DNA of 64,000 nt from the NCBI GenBank assembly GCA_023614405.1, contig CM042694.1, positions 134,359,711-134,423,710 of the forward strand. Direction: 5' to 3'. Numbering within the stretch: the first letter of the stretch is position 1; each line of letters starts with the position of its first letter. This DNA comes from Avena insularis. Its lineage: Eukaryota; Streptophyta; Magnoliopsida; Poales; Poaceae. A program made the position numbers and the translations under genes. The notes under the pieces were generated by a model, which had not been told where the DNA came from, searched no databases, and was given only the letters and a program-made list of their open reading frames with translations. This document shows positions 9,432 through 20,340 of the stretch, piece by piece.

Positions 9432-11877
9432 TCATACTTGGGATTACACGGTTTTCACCATGCTGACCAATGTATTTTGTTACTATTTTCATCATCTCCC
9501 CACCAAAAATGTGAGATAGCATCTATCATCCGTTTGTAGACATTTTTTGAAATTTGGAATACTAACATGGCATAAACTAGAATAGCCTGGGCAACAGCCT
9601 TAAGCAAGATTTCCTTACCCACAATGGACAGTTGTTTCTCTTTCCAGCCATTAATTCTCTGAATTATTCTCTTCACAAAATGTAGGAAGCAGTAACTTCT
9701 ATCAGCTGCCACAATGGCAGGTAGGCCCAGGTACTTATCAGAAATAGCTTCAGTTTCAATATGCAGAGTTCGACAAATATCAGCTCTAATCAAGACATGA
9801 GTATTAGGAGAGAAGTAAATACTCGACTTTGCCAAACTAACCAACTGTCCAGAATTTGCACAATAGGTATCAAGCACATGTTGCAAGGAAGTTGCATTAG
9901 TCATATCAGATTTCATGAGAATAAGAGAATCATCAGCAAATAAAAGATGTGAAACTGATGGTGCATTCCTGCACACTCTTACCCCATCGATGTCACCAAC
10001 TTCTTCTTCATACATCAAGAGACTAGGCAAACCTTCTGCACAGATCAGGAACAAATAGGGTGATAGAGGGTCACCCTGTCGTAGTCCACTAGAAGGGACA
10101 AACATATCTGTTTCTTGTGAATTAAATCTTACTTGATACCGAACAAATGTCACACAAGCTATCGTCAGATTAATCCAGCAAAACCAAATTTTCTCATCAT
10201 GTTTTATAGAAAAATCCATTCCACTCGATCATATGCTTTGTGCATATCAAGCTCAACAACAAAGTAGCTAGATGAACCAGACCTCTTATTTTTAATTGAG
10301 TGTACACACTCATAAGCAATCAGAACATTATCCGTAATCAGCCGACCCGGGAAAAAATGCACTTTGCATAGGAGAGATTACCTAAATTGTGTAACCAAGT
10401 CCGGATCATCAATTTTTGGAATGAGGACCACAGTTGTATCACTCCAACATGAAGGAATAACTCCAGTATTCAAAGCATTCATCGCCTCTTGTGTGATGTC
10501 CTCGCTAGAGATACTCCAGAATTTTTTATAAAACACAGCATGGAGTCCATTAGGGCCTGGGGATTTATAGTCCCCAATATTGAAAACAGCTTTTTTGACA
10601 TCATCCAGGCTAAAAGGCCTCCATAGTTTCTCATTCATCTCATCCGTAATTCTGGTTTAAAATTTTCCCAGCAGCGCCTCATCTGTAGCCTGCACCTGAG
10701 ATGTAAAGAGGTTAACAAAATAATCACGAATCAAAGGTTTCAGTGGCTCCATACCTTCCACCCAATCATCATTCCTATTTTTCAATTTCTTGATAAAAAA
10801 TTTCTTGCGACGGGCTGATGTAAAGTTATGGAAGAAGAAAGTATTTCGGTCCCCCGAATAAAGCCAGTGCACTTCCTCCCGTTCGAGTAGGATCTCAATC
10901 AAATTAGCTGATTCTTTTGCCTTTGCTTCATTATCATCTGTCATTGGACCAGTCATAGCTTTATCAAGTTCTTTCTGAGCCTTTCTAAGATGGCGTTTCG
11001 GCTTCTTAAGAACTTTCGTGTCCCATGCGTGCAAAGCTGCATGCATATGATTTAGTCTTTCGAGAACTCCGCCCAACGTCACAGTCCCGGCAGCTTCCCA
11101 TGCACGAGTCACTTCTTCATTGAATCCTTTTTTCCTTTAGCCACTTGCCTTCGAATCTTTTTGGTCCACTATTCCATGGACCTGGATCAAATGGAATATC
11201 GGTATCAGGAGTAACGGCCTGTGGTCTGAGCGGGTATACTCTAGCTGAGTAAGATTTGCATTGGGTGCATGGTAAACCAATCGCCATTAGCAACTCCACG
11301 GCCCAGCCGTTCTCTTATTTGTCCTCTTTTCCAAGTAAAAAATATCACCAGTATAACCAATATCTTCCAACCCACAATCCGTCAGTGTGTCATGGAAGGC
11401 TTGCATGCTTCGTTGATGCCTCGGATTACCTCCTTCCTTTTCATGAAAAAAAAGAATTTCGTTAAAATCTCCTAGTATAATCCAAGGAAGGTTGGAACTA
11501 TTTCTCAGTTCTCTGATTTTATCCCAGGTATTGTACTTGTCTTCCCATCTAGGCTCCCCATAAATTCCTGTGAACCTCCAAATTTTATCTGGCGACTCAA
11601 CGATCTTTACATCGATATATTTTGGGGCTGAGAAGATTAACTGAATATTAATCTCGTTTTTCCAGAACAGTAACACACCACCACTTCTTCCATCACTTGG
11701 GTTAACAATTTTGCAGTCCATATTTAGTTTCTTTCTAAGACAATCTGCCGGATAGGTATCGACGTGTGTCTCCGACAAAAACATAACCTCGGGGTTCCAC
11801 CGCTTTCGAAGATCCGAAAGAGCACGAACTGTCGGGGCGTTACCCAAACCCTGACAGCTCAGGCCTAATACCCTCAT
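9432..11877 (-). pseudogene. LINE ORF2: endonuclease and reverse transcriptase, truncated
   Basis: The endonuclease domain (11877-11287) has SCQGLGN, LSETHVD, GIYGEP and ILGDFNEIL, the Asn, Glu and Asp-x-Asn residues of AP-type endonucleases. A linker with coiled-coil character follows (11112-10657). RT motifs are YKSPGPNGLHAVFYKKFW (about 10590-10540), [13 protein letters not shown] (about 10245-10210), GLRQGDPLSPYLF and the catalytic FADDSLI (about 9945). About 100 bases of RT are deleted near 10370, where VTQFR joins almost directly to PGRLITDN. There are several frameshifts, plus a stop at the edge in the W-x-x-W-x-K-x-C-x-P-K motif. The C-terminal part is separated by the Tat insertion. 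Confidence 0.8.
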
Positions 11878-13100
11878 TGCGACCGGACGGACTCCTCTCG
11901 GGAGCCCGCTGATCCTAGTGAAGGGGAGTCAGCTCCATCCTTCTTAGAGCATTTATTACGCTCAGTTTCAGCCACCTCTGCTTTTTCTTGTTGTTCATCG
12001 GTCATCATAGGAGTTAGCCTAGCTTCAGGATTAATATACCTGACCAATGGTAACTCCAACGCCAATCTTCTTTTAGCACTAGAATCAGCGCTATCATGCT
12101 CATCCATTACTTTATCAGACCTCTTGACTGGGCTTGTACCTGTGTCTGCAATTTCATCCTCATGTCGATTAACACAATTGAATTTCCAGCTTGTATTCAT
12201 GGCTGCAGGTCCAGGGCCACGGCCACGCCCAAAACCATAGTCCTGACCTCTTCCTCCTTGTCAGTTTCGGCCAGAGCGACCAGACCGTCCACCCCCGCGT
12301 GCACCTCCAAAGCTCCGGCCATGCCAGGAATCCCAATCAGCTTTTAACCATTCACCCCATTTCAATTTGTCTTCCTCAAACTCTCTTGTCCGCACTCCAG
12401 GTGAGAGTGCCCTATCATACCACACGTCCCACACAACAGGTGGCATCTTCTCAAACTTTATTTGATAAATTTCTCGCTGACCTGCACGGAACAGAGACAC
12501 AAACCGAGCTAATGGAATTCGCACATCCAGTCTCACACGAGCTCTAACAAAATTACCTGCACCTTGCACATCAGTTTGAACCTCTGACACCTTCCACACC
12601 TTCTTTTCTATCAAATTTTTGATTAGTGGCTTATTTCTATACCCAACTGGGAGCTTATGGATCTAAATCCAAGTGGAGAAGAAATTAAGATCAGTGTTCT
12701 CTGGATTGCTAAACCCGTCATAATCCTCAATACAGACCACCAATTGGCGAAACAACCAATGACCTCCTTTTTCTACCTTCAGCCAATCTCCAAGGCAGAA
12801 ACATTGCACCGTGAACAAATTACCTTCGAGATGCTGAAAATTGTATGCCGCGTGCGGGGCTCCATGCTACCTTCATATGTTGTTCGAAGGTTTGGGGGAT
12901 AAAAAAATGGTAGTGTGTACCCTAGCCAGAGCCATCCACTTCAGACCTTGTTTCGGTGCTTCTTATTCCTCCTCAAAAACTAGATCATCGAATTCATTAT
13001 CTTCTATCCCTAGTCTTTGCAGCATAGTGTCTATGTGGTCTGCCTTCTTTCCCCTAGAGCCACCCACATTACTTGACAAACTCGAACCCGATGTCTCCAT
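11874..13100 (-). pseudogene. LINE ORF1 (nucleic-acid-binding, DUF4283-like)
   Basis: It begins METSGSSLSSNVGGSRGK at 13100 and continues through the acidic DDLVFEEEE motif typical of grass LINE ORF1, then a DUF4283-like region, and DVRIPLARFVSLFRAGQ (about 12530). The zinc-knuckle position reads KFEKMPPVVWDVWYD, so the cysteines are gone. The tail (12200-11874) is hydrophilic and ends at the stop overlapping the ORF2 start. It is broken by several frameshifts. ORF1 proteins of this type coat the LINE RNA. Confidence 0.75.
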
Positions 13101-13442
13101 GATGGAGCCTTCAGAGAAATCGAAACCCTAGGCGATCCCAGGGCCTCGATCTTGAGATGAACACAAAGGGGACCCCGATTCGCTACCACGATGGTGCACG
13201 GACTCGAATCGGGGGCGAGATTAACTCTACGCTGGAGAGAGATCGGTGACGGAGTCTTGAAACCCTAGTCGCCTCCAGAGGCGCTAGGTCGGTTCGCAAT
13301 GATTGGCCTTCTCTGTTTAGGACTCTCGCGATGGTTGATGTTGAATCGCTTCAAGTTAGCCTCATTAATGAATTAAGATCATACTTTAACATGACCTAAT
13401 TTTTTTGGTCGTGTCCTAAACACCCCTCTTCCACCGGTGATG

Positions 13443-14660
13443 TTGATACATCCATAACGTATCTATAATTTTTGATGGTTTCATGCTAATAATATGCTTT
13501 TGACACTCCTTTTTGTATAAAGTTTATGATTTATTTGGACTAACCTACTAATAGTTGCAAAAGTGCATAATATTCTTGTTTTAGGAATTACTAGAATCAA
13601 GTGAAAACCTTGTTAGAGTCAAATTGAGATTTTTCCAGAAATTTGTCTCAGAACTCTTTTTGAATATGGTCACGTTTCGGGTCGAAGACGGCGTCAAACG
13701 GAAAACTCTTCAACTACAAAGTTGTTGGAAATTTCGTAACAAACGTTCTGGATATAAAATTTAGCTGATTCCGAGTCCGGACGGGCCTTTTAGGCCCGAT
13801 TTACTGCAGCCCAAGATGGGGTGACGAAAATCTGAGAAGCTATATAAAAGGCGGAAACCTAATTCGCCTAGGCATCTCCACCCACGAATTTGCAGCCACC
13901 AAGCCACGTTTTTGCCTCCTTCATGGATCCCATCTCCATGGGGGAGGGCTCCCAAGAAGCCATGAAGAAAGAGGGCTAAGGGGCGGTGCTACCCCATGGT
14001 ACCGGCGACGGGCAAGGAGTCCCCCGCGCCGCTAGGGATGCAGGCGGACGTCCGCCTAGACGGCCTGACCTGTCCGCTAATCAAACCTGTATTCTAATTA
14101 GCTAAGGCAGTAATCAGTATTTACATATGAGACTTCGCCAAATTATTTGCATGCAGACTCTGGCGGATTGTCCGCCTCGTCCGCCGGCGTAGCCGCTTGC
14201 ATCCCTACGTGTCGCCGCCGGCGCCGCCGCCGCCCTCTTCACCATCTCCATCACCTAATCCTCCTAGTATGCAGTGGTTCATCCTCCCACACACCTCTAT
14301 ACCGTCCTATGTACACATGGTGTTTGATGCTATAAATTATAATCCTATGATCTATGTCATGTTTGCATAGTTCCTTTGTTCTTAGATTGAATGGTTAAAC
14401 GTCTTTGGTTCATTAGAGTTGTATGTTGATATGGTACAGTCCTTTGGTGTCCATTATATTTGTGCGCGCATGGATTAAACATCATAGGGTTTGTAGTATA
14501 TGTAAGAAGAAGGAGAAAGTTTTGCCGGAGTGACAGAAACCTGAGGACACGAACTGAAACGTTGCACGTATGAAAGTAAGAGGACCATTAAACTTAAGGC
14601 TATGGTTAGAAAACCTTAATGCATTGATTAGTACTTACGGATGTTTGCTAACAATCCAAT
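13443..14660 (+). repeat. LTR remnant, Athila/Sabrina-related
   Basis: It starts TGATACATCCATAACGTATC, like the starts at 25494 and 32979, and has a TATA box TATATAAAAG at 13841-13850. Further on, at about 14500-14650, the run GCCGGAGTGACAGAAACCTG ... GTACTTACGGATGTTTGC matches the inverted sequence of the S1 and S2 LTRs (for example 26375-26510). A hAT MITE interrupts it at 14033-14207. The right end is eroded; beyond about 14660 the similarity fades. It is taken to be a decayed solo or partial LTR with no coding content. Confidence 0.6.
14033..14207. mobile_element. hAT-type MITE with decayed 8-bp target duplication
   Basis: Terminal inverted repeats start TAGGGATGCAGGCGG on the left and TAGGGATGCAAGCGG (reverse complement) on the right. 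The flanks are CGCGCCGC (14025-14032) and CGTGTCGC (14208-14215), alike at six of eight positions, with both differences C to T. The element is 175 bp with no coding potential. An 8-bp duplication and a TIR with a GATGCAA core fit the hAT superfamily. Confidence 0.7.
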
Positions 14661-15110
14661 CATATAGTACATGTAATTCTAAGTAGTGAAGCGCATGTAT
14701 ATTTAGCCTCTTCCACATAGAAAACTGCATCGAAGACAATGAACCCGATCTATTCGCTATTTAAACTTGGACAAAGCCACCACTATTTCACACTCATGGT
14801 TCTGTTAGTTTAGTGTATTTTATCAGATGTATATTTGGGTCATGCGAGCGTGTCATGGAGAAACTTCACGCGCGTCTCCCGACGCCGCCCACCAGTGTCC
14901 TCCAACCACCGTCGTCCACCAAAAACACCGCTTCGTTGTCTCCACGTGCCTTTCATCCTCCTCCACCCCTTCCCTCTATCGGCCATGGCCCTCGCCGTCT
15001 CACCGCTAGTCTGATTCGGGCCTCTGCCACCGCGTGCTGCAGCACGAATTCGAATCACCGCTCGACCTCCGTTGGTGTTACAATCCCGCGACAGTTCAGG
15101 CTACACCAAT

Positions 15111-16330
15111 TCATTGGTCCCGGCGCTCGTCCTCGAGGGACGCCGCCAATGATGACGGTGAGTTTTCTGAAGCATTAGTACCAGTTTTACGGGATTTAGA
15201 CCTATCTTTGGCCTTCACATATGTACGCGGAGGAGGTGGAATATGTGGTTCTTCTCCTAGAGCTGGAGGTTTCTTCCCATCCTCCATAGTTTCCTCCGTG
15301 GGATTCAACATGTCCAACGATCTCCGGACACTATTACCCACCATCTTGCATGTTAACATCAACCAGGGGTTTAATCGGGCTTGACCCATCCTTCTCTAGT
15401 TCGGCCTCAGTAGAAGATATCTTGTTGGATCCATTGTTATATTTTTCCCCTCTACCAGCAAAACCACCGCGCGTAGGAGGCCTAGTTGTTGGGCGCATAG
15501 GAGCCTGCATAGGCTGGTTAGCACGCCGAGTAGCCAACATCCATGTACCGTAATGCAACCGTTTATCCTCACATGCCCCATCTCCACATTCCTCGTGGTC
15601 ATGCCCCATCAAACCGCAATGCTTCCAGAAGAAAGGCGACTTCTCGTATTTCACTGGCAGCCGGCTTCTACCTTCCAGTAGAGATAACGACACAAAGCGT
15701 ATGAGTGGTTTATTTATGTCCACCCGAGCTCTGATTCTCACATACTCCCTCCGTTCGGAAATATAAGACGTTCTAGCTTTGTAAATCGAATGTATCTAGA
15801 CACCTTTTAGTGTATAAGTTCGCTCCGAACTTATACACTAAAAGCGAACTTATACACTAAAAGGAGCGAACTTATACACTAAAAGGTGTCTAGATACATT
15901 CGATTCACAAAGCTAGAACGTCTTATATTTCCGAACGGAGGGAGTAGTTGCTTTCAAAGAACAGCCTAGGAGACAGCTGAACCTCCCTCACTTTGCCCAC
16001 CTGGCGGGCCAGATCATCAAGAACCTCTGATTTACGGTAGAGCTCATGTCAAACACGACTTCCTCGGGATCACACAATCCATCAAAATGCTCTACCAGCA
16101 AACCCCGCCCACGAAACGTCCATGGCCCCTGATGGACCACCTTCTTCCAATCCCCTAGGCTTTTTGCATCTTAAATATGAACGAATTTTCACCGACCTCA
16201 CAAAACTCAGGATCACGAGACAGATTCCAGATACTCCTCATCTTCTCAAATAGGGCCTCGGAGCTGAAAGAACGGTTAGGACTTTACCGATAGACATCCA
16301 ACAATGTGCTCTTACCAATCGGACCCTTTG
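15111..16330 (-). pseudogene. LINE ORF1 fragment split by a Stowaway MITE
   Basis: Minus-strand coding runs from about 16330 through 15947, then from 15741 to 15111. The second part reads DINKPLIRFVSLSLLEGRSRLPVKYEK and a nearly complete CCHC knuckle, HCGLMGHDHEECGDG. It continues KRLHYGTWMLA, a Pro/Gly-rich linker and a basic tail. This is the same ORF1 family as 13100-11874 but a separate copy. Stops occur in the upstream half. No endonuclease or RT follows to the left, where the sequence changes at about 15110. The MITE at 15745-15944 sits inside the frame. Confidence 0.7.
15745..15944. mobile_element. Stowaway MITE (Tc1/Mariner type) with expanded core
   Basis: The TIR is CTCCCTCCGTTCGGAAATAT, with its inverse at the right end, flanked by TA (15743-15744 and 15945-15946). 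The arms pair over most of the 200 bp. The centre contains GAACTTATACACTAAAAG three times in a row in slightly changed spacing, making it longer than a simple fold-back. Confidence 0.9.
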
Positions 16331-18542
16331 TAAATAGTAAGGGAAATAGTAATAGGTTGAATTATTTTGTTGGAATCAATGGCAGCGTCACACGCTGTGT
16401 GACATGTTTGGTCGATTTAAATAGTATCTTTATTTCATACAGATTTGAGTCACACACAATAAACACCATTCTTCAAACGATTTTGATAGTAAGAGCTACG
16501 CTCAAGGATATAAATTTAAATTATTTCACATCTTAATTTACACAGGCGCGTTCACGGCATGGCTCCTTCCTAGTAATATGTAAACCACTTGGCCAGAGAG
16601 ATCTTGAAGAATCAACCGAAATATTACACAATATATATAGTATAATCCTACGAAAACGATCTACCTAAACTTTAGAGAGGGTAGCATTTGACTTCTCTGA
16701 ATCAAACTCGACCTGCAAGCAATCCGAAATTACTATTAGTGCAATGGCACTGGAGTTAACATAAGAAAAGAAGAAGAAGAAGAAACAATAAGCCCAGTTA
16801 ACGAAATGAGAAAGTACTCTATGTGAAATGATGGAAGTACATGCCACTGCTCACGAAGAGATTAGCATAACGTTGTGAGTTGTTTATCCATTGATGAATG
16901 TCTTTAACACAAATAAAAACAGAATCATGATAACTAGTATAGTCATACGGGTCAACAATAATACTTTCAAAGAAAAACATCTGCATTTTCCGTTCAAATG
17001 CTAATCATCTGAAGTATCTGATTCAGCCAATCAATCATCTCATTGGCAAAAATAGAAGGGAAAAATTAGATAGACATTCCAATACTGGTGATAAAGTGCA
17101 TCAGGTATTCAGAGGATTGATTTTATTATGTAGTAATCTGGGTGCAAATATTGATGGTTAGTTTGTCTTATAGACGATGATCTTGCATATCACGACTTTT
17201 CATATCTAGCATTATTTGCATTTCAGAACAGCAATTGCAATAAATTAGAATAGCATTTCACAAAAGCTAGTTCATAAAAATATGCATAACAACATAAACT
17301 GTCATTTCAGCTGAAGCATCAATACTTGAAATGGTCAGGTTTAAATTCCACATCATGATGTGTTATCAATGTAACTAAAGAAGGTGAAGGAATTCTGATG
17401 TATTGTTTATTATAGATTAATAGTTAGAGCAAGAGTAATTTTGACAAAGGAACAAAGTTATATATAACAGAAAAGTATGGACTTTGATAAATATCCATCC
17501 CAATTCGTGTTTAGGTTAACAACACTTAGATCGCCATAACATATGATCTTTAAATACAGGGATAGTGTACGCAATGAGGGATATCAATTATTCAACGAGA
17601 TGAATCGACCATCAAACAAGGCTAAGCTAAAATCGATGGTTGAGGACCTATTTCTGGATGCTTTTAACTTGATTCTGCTGACATTAAAAGCATGGTTAAG
17701 TGTTCCAGCATGCATGCCAAGAGAATTCTATCCAAAGAGGGATTTTCAGTGTATGGGAAGAACAGACACAGAGCATTTTACTGTAGTTATTGGGGATTTG
17801 ATTAGCAGGAGTAATGTTTGTAATCCAAGCATGTTAATTCTACGAAGAAGTATAATAGGCATACTATAGTAAATAATTGCAGAAAAAGTAAAATCAATCA
17901 TCACGCTATATTGGTTTCATTAACAAGTGACTAACACACCATATAAGAAGCTAACAGTTAATGTCAACATTTTTGAGCCAGGTTTGGCACGTCTCAGCCA
18001 CAATAAAATTTACAGAGACAAGGATGCATGTTGGTGGCATTTAGAAAAGTGGCAACATGTTCTTTTAACAGATATTGTGTTAAGATTCCAATAAGACCTG
18101 ACAATAAAGTTAATTAGTTTGCAGCTTAGAGCAGAACCGAATCATATGAGGTCAAAATGGCACATAAGCCATGCTGCAAACAGACTAGTAAGTTTCCAAG
18201 ATACCCCAGGGATCCTAGGATGGAGAGTAGAGGCAAGCAAAGGTAATAACACGCACAACCCGAGCATTGTTACCTTAGCACTGGACAAGAATCATAGAAC
18301 CAGCAGAGCTATCCCTATATGCGGCGAATGGGCACTCAATGAAAACGTTGCTTTTATTGAGTGTTAACAATACAGTACTAATGGTCTTCCTCATAAATCA
18401 TGATATAATACTACATAAAACATGACAGCAATAAATTTCCCACAAATTGGTTCTATATGACAAAACCTAACTGATGCCAACAATCGTAGAACCCTAATCG
18501 TGAAAAGAAAATGATGAAGTAAATCACAGTACAGAACCTTAC
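16331..18542. other. AT-rich non-coding stretch downstream of the small membrane-protein gene
   Basis: No convincing coding sequence is seen; short ORFs at 17543-17869 and 18119-18367 have no family features. Because a good splice donor (GTAAGGTTCTG, minus) closes the last coding exon at 18543, part of this region is probably a 3'UTR intron and terminal exon of that gene. The terminal exon and poly(A) site could not be placed. A small inverted repeat GTCACAC-GCT-GTGTGAC lies near 16386-16402. Confidence 0.4.
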
Positions 18543-18588
18543 CGGTCACGAAAGAAGGCACAAGTTCGTGAGACGGGAATCGCGGGCA

Positions 18589-18871
18589 TCAGTGCGTCTT
18601 CGACCGGGTCGGCTGCTTCTGGGAAGCCAGCTTGTAGATCCAGAACACCTGCGACGAGCAAGCGGAAAGAAGGCGTAAAAAGGGTCAGGTCAAGCTACTG
18701 GATCGAGGGACGAAGGGGGAAATTAAGGGAGAGGAAACCAAATCGGGGGGCGAGTCGGTCGCGTACGACGGCTAGGACGTGGGCGGCGCCGAGGACGATG
18801 ACAAACAGTGGTACGGATTCCAGGACGTGGGAGCCGGCCCCCTGCTGCTGCTGCTGCTGCTGCTGAGGCAT
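18589..18871 (-). CDS. Small single-pass membrane protein, two exons (54 residues)
   Basis: Exon 1 is 18871-18767 (35 codons) and exon 2 is 18648-18589 (19 codons plus TGA). The 118-base intron has a GTACGC donor at 18766 and a TCGCAG acceptor ending at 18649; both junctions keep the frame. The protein starts MPQQQQQQQQGAGSH, has one hydrophobic stretch at about residues 16-41 (VLESVPLFVIVLGAAHVLAVVF split by the intron, then WIYKLA) and ends in a basic tail, SQKQPTRSKTH. This resembles a conserved short plant membrane protein of unknown function with a VxWIYKLA core; I do not know a gene symbol. The start is the only ATG before the poly-Gln run. Exon 2 continues as 3'UTR to 18543, where a strong donor suggests a 3'UTR intron. 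It is the only locus here that looks like a normal host gene. Confidence 0.7.
18843..18866 (-). repeat. CAG/CTG trinucleotide run encoding poly-Gln
   Basis: Eight CAG codons lie directly after the second codon of the small membrane-protein gene. The run is uninterrupted, so its length may vary between accessions. Confidence 0.85.
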
Positions 18872-18965
18872 CGTCGTCGGCGATGAGGAGGAGAGGGTTT
18901 CTCTTCTGCTTGGATCGGAAGGAAGGAGAAGACCGACGACTTGGGGAAGCCTTACAGTAACAGTG

Positions 18966-19010
18966 ATGATTGGGCCAGATTGGGCCTTTTTCGGCCAGAG
19001 TGGGCTCCTT
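18966..19010 (-). promoter_or_regulatory. TGGGCC/TGGGCT (site II-like) promoter cluster
   Basis: TGGGCC occurs at 18971-18976 and 18981-18986, and TGGGCT at 19001-19006, about 100-135 bases upstream of the ATG at 18871. In plants, clustered TGGGCC/T elements near the start site bind TCP factors and mark widely expressed genes such as those for ribosomal and mitochondrial proteins. The spacing supports this as the proximal promoter; the function is inferred. Confidence 0.55.
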
Positions 19011-20340
19011 CCTCCCAATTTCTCATATTAGCGTTGTTTGTTAATCTCCTACGAATTTAACGCTGGGGCCTGGAGCTTAATTAGTGTTATCCGAATTTTT
19101 TTTTGTTGATAGAGAACATTGCGAGATCTTAATTAATGTGCATAAATGTAACACTAGATTATTCATGGATCTACGGAGGGAGCTCTTGGTCTCGTACTGG
19201 TGCTGCCAAATATGATTATGTGGCTGACACCAGAGTCGTCTATGAAGTATGAAGCCAAGGCAGAAGGAGGGATTTTGGGTTAGCAGGTGGCCGTTGCAGG
19301 TGAGGAGATGCTATATGTTCTTGTTTAACGTGTGAAAAAAATGCATGATCTATACTGCATTTCATTATTTTCTTTTTGTGTGGCCCAAACATTTGTTTAT
19401 GTTTCCCGAAATCTTAAGAAACACAAATTGTGGAGAGGGAAAAATAAATGGTTTACTTAGTTCTTGTTGGCACGATTGCCCAAATCGGAAAAAGTGACAA
19501 AAATTGCCGTTCTAGCGTTCTACTAAGCTCATTGTAGTATATATACCAGCAATCAACAAGGAGACTTTTGTGTTGTGACAGTTATAACAAATAATGTCAG
19601 TCACTTTTGACTAATTGGTACAATGATGTTACATGGAACTAGTGGAACACACGATGAGCACACACAATAACTCCCCATTTCCTCCCAATCCTAACTTTCA
19701 CCGAGCAAAGAGAGATCCAAGAGCTGGTGATGTGAGCATCGAATATGTTGTATGTTCATTGGGTTCAGTTCTGTGAATAGAAAAACCCATAGCAGCTAAT
19801 AAGCTTTTCCGAGACTTCGAGTTAGAGCTAGCTTGTTGCATTCTACATGCTCCCCTGGCCTGCTATATATGTTGAGATGTAAAATACTTGATTATCACCC
19901 TTTTGTGCATGTGTGGCCAATTTATTTTAATCATTATGAGTGTTGCAGCTCTACCAGAGAGCTATTAACATAGACTTAACTCCATGTCAAAAAAAAAAAA
20001 CATAGACTTAACTCCAGCAATAAATTAATCGAATTGAGCCACGGTGCATCCTTTGCATTGTGTAATATGTACTCTATTCTAAAGTTAAATTCTCCATCTT
20101 ATGCTAGATTCAATGGAACCATCAAACCTATGCCAACCGGAAATACAAAAATTAAGTATAGTGCATCTTGTGTATACATTATCTTGCTTTATTTATTCAC
20201 TACAACCAATTAGCCATGTAGAGGCGTTATTTATGTGACGCTTTTGTTTTCGTCCTTTTTTTTGCAGCCAACAATGCCTCAAGATGTGGTTTCGAGATAT
20301 TTTACCTATCATCTCATTTCCACGATAAATCCACACTCCA
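19011..20340. other. Intergenic sequence upstream of the small gene
   Basis: AT-rich, with no ORF or element recognised except the small duplication with an A tail at 19969-20016. Confidence 0.5.
19969..20016 (+). repeat. 16-bp direct repeat around a short A tail
   Basis: CATAGACTTAACTCCA occurs at 19969-19984 and again, identically, at 20001-20016. Between them are TGTC and twelve A residues. This is the layout of a target-primed retroposition event in which almost nothing but the tail was copied. Confidence 0.6.

Larger units (their letters stand above)
9432..13350 (-). mobile_element. L1-type LINE, 3' part cut off by the Tat insertion
   Basis: On the minus strand this reads 5'UTR (about 13350-13101), ORF1 (13100-11874) and ORF2 with endonuclease and reverse transcriptase (11877-9432). 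ORF1 and ORF2 overlap as ATGA (11877-11874), a layout seen in plant L1-type elements. The element is interrupted within ORF2 by the Tat LTR at 9431/9432; the remainder of ORF2, the 3'UTR and the poly(A) tail are not in the window. The 5' boundary is approximate and no target duplication could be read. Confidence 0.8.

Noticed and set aside
17543..17869. 108-codon ORF in the AT-rich stretch
   Set aside because: No domain, no compositional shift and no splice context; probably chance.
18119..18367. 82-codon ORF upstream of the small gene's 3' end
   Set aside because: No recognisable features, and it lies in the likely 3'UTR intron region.
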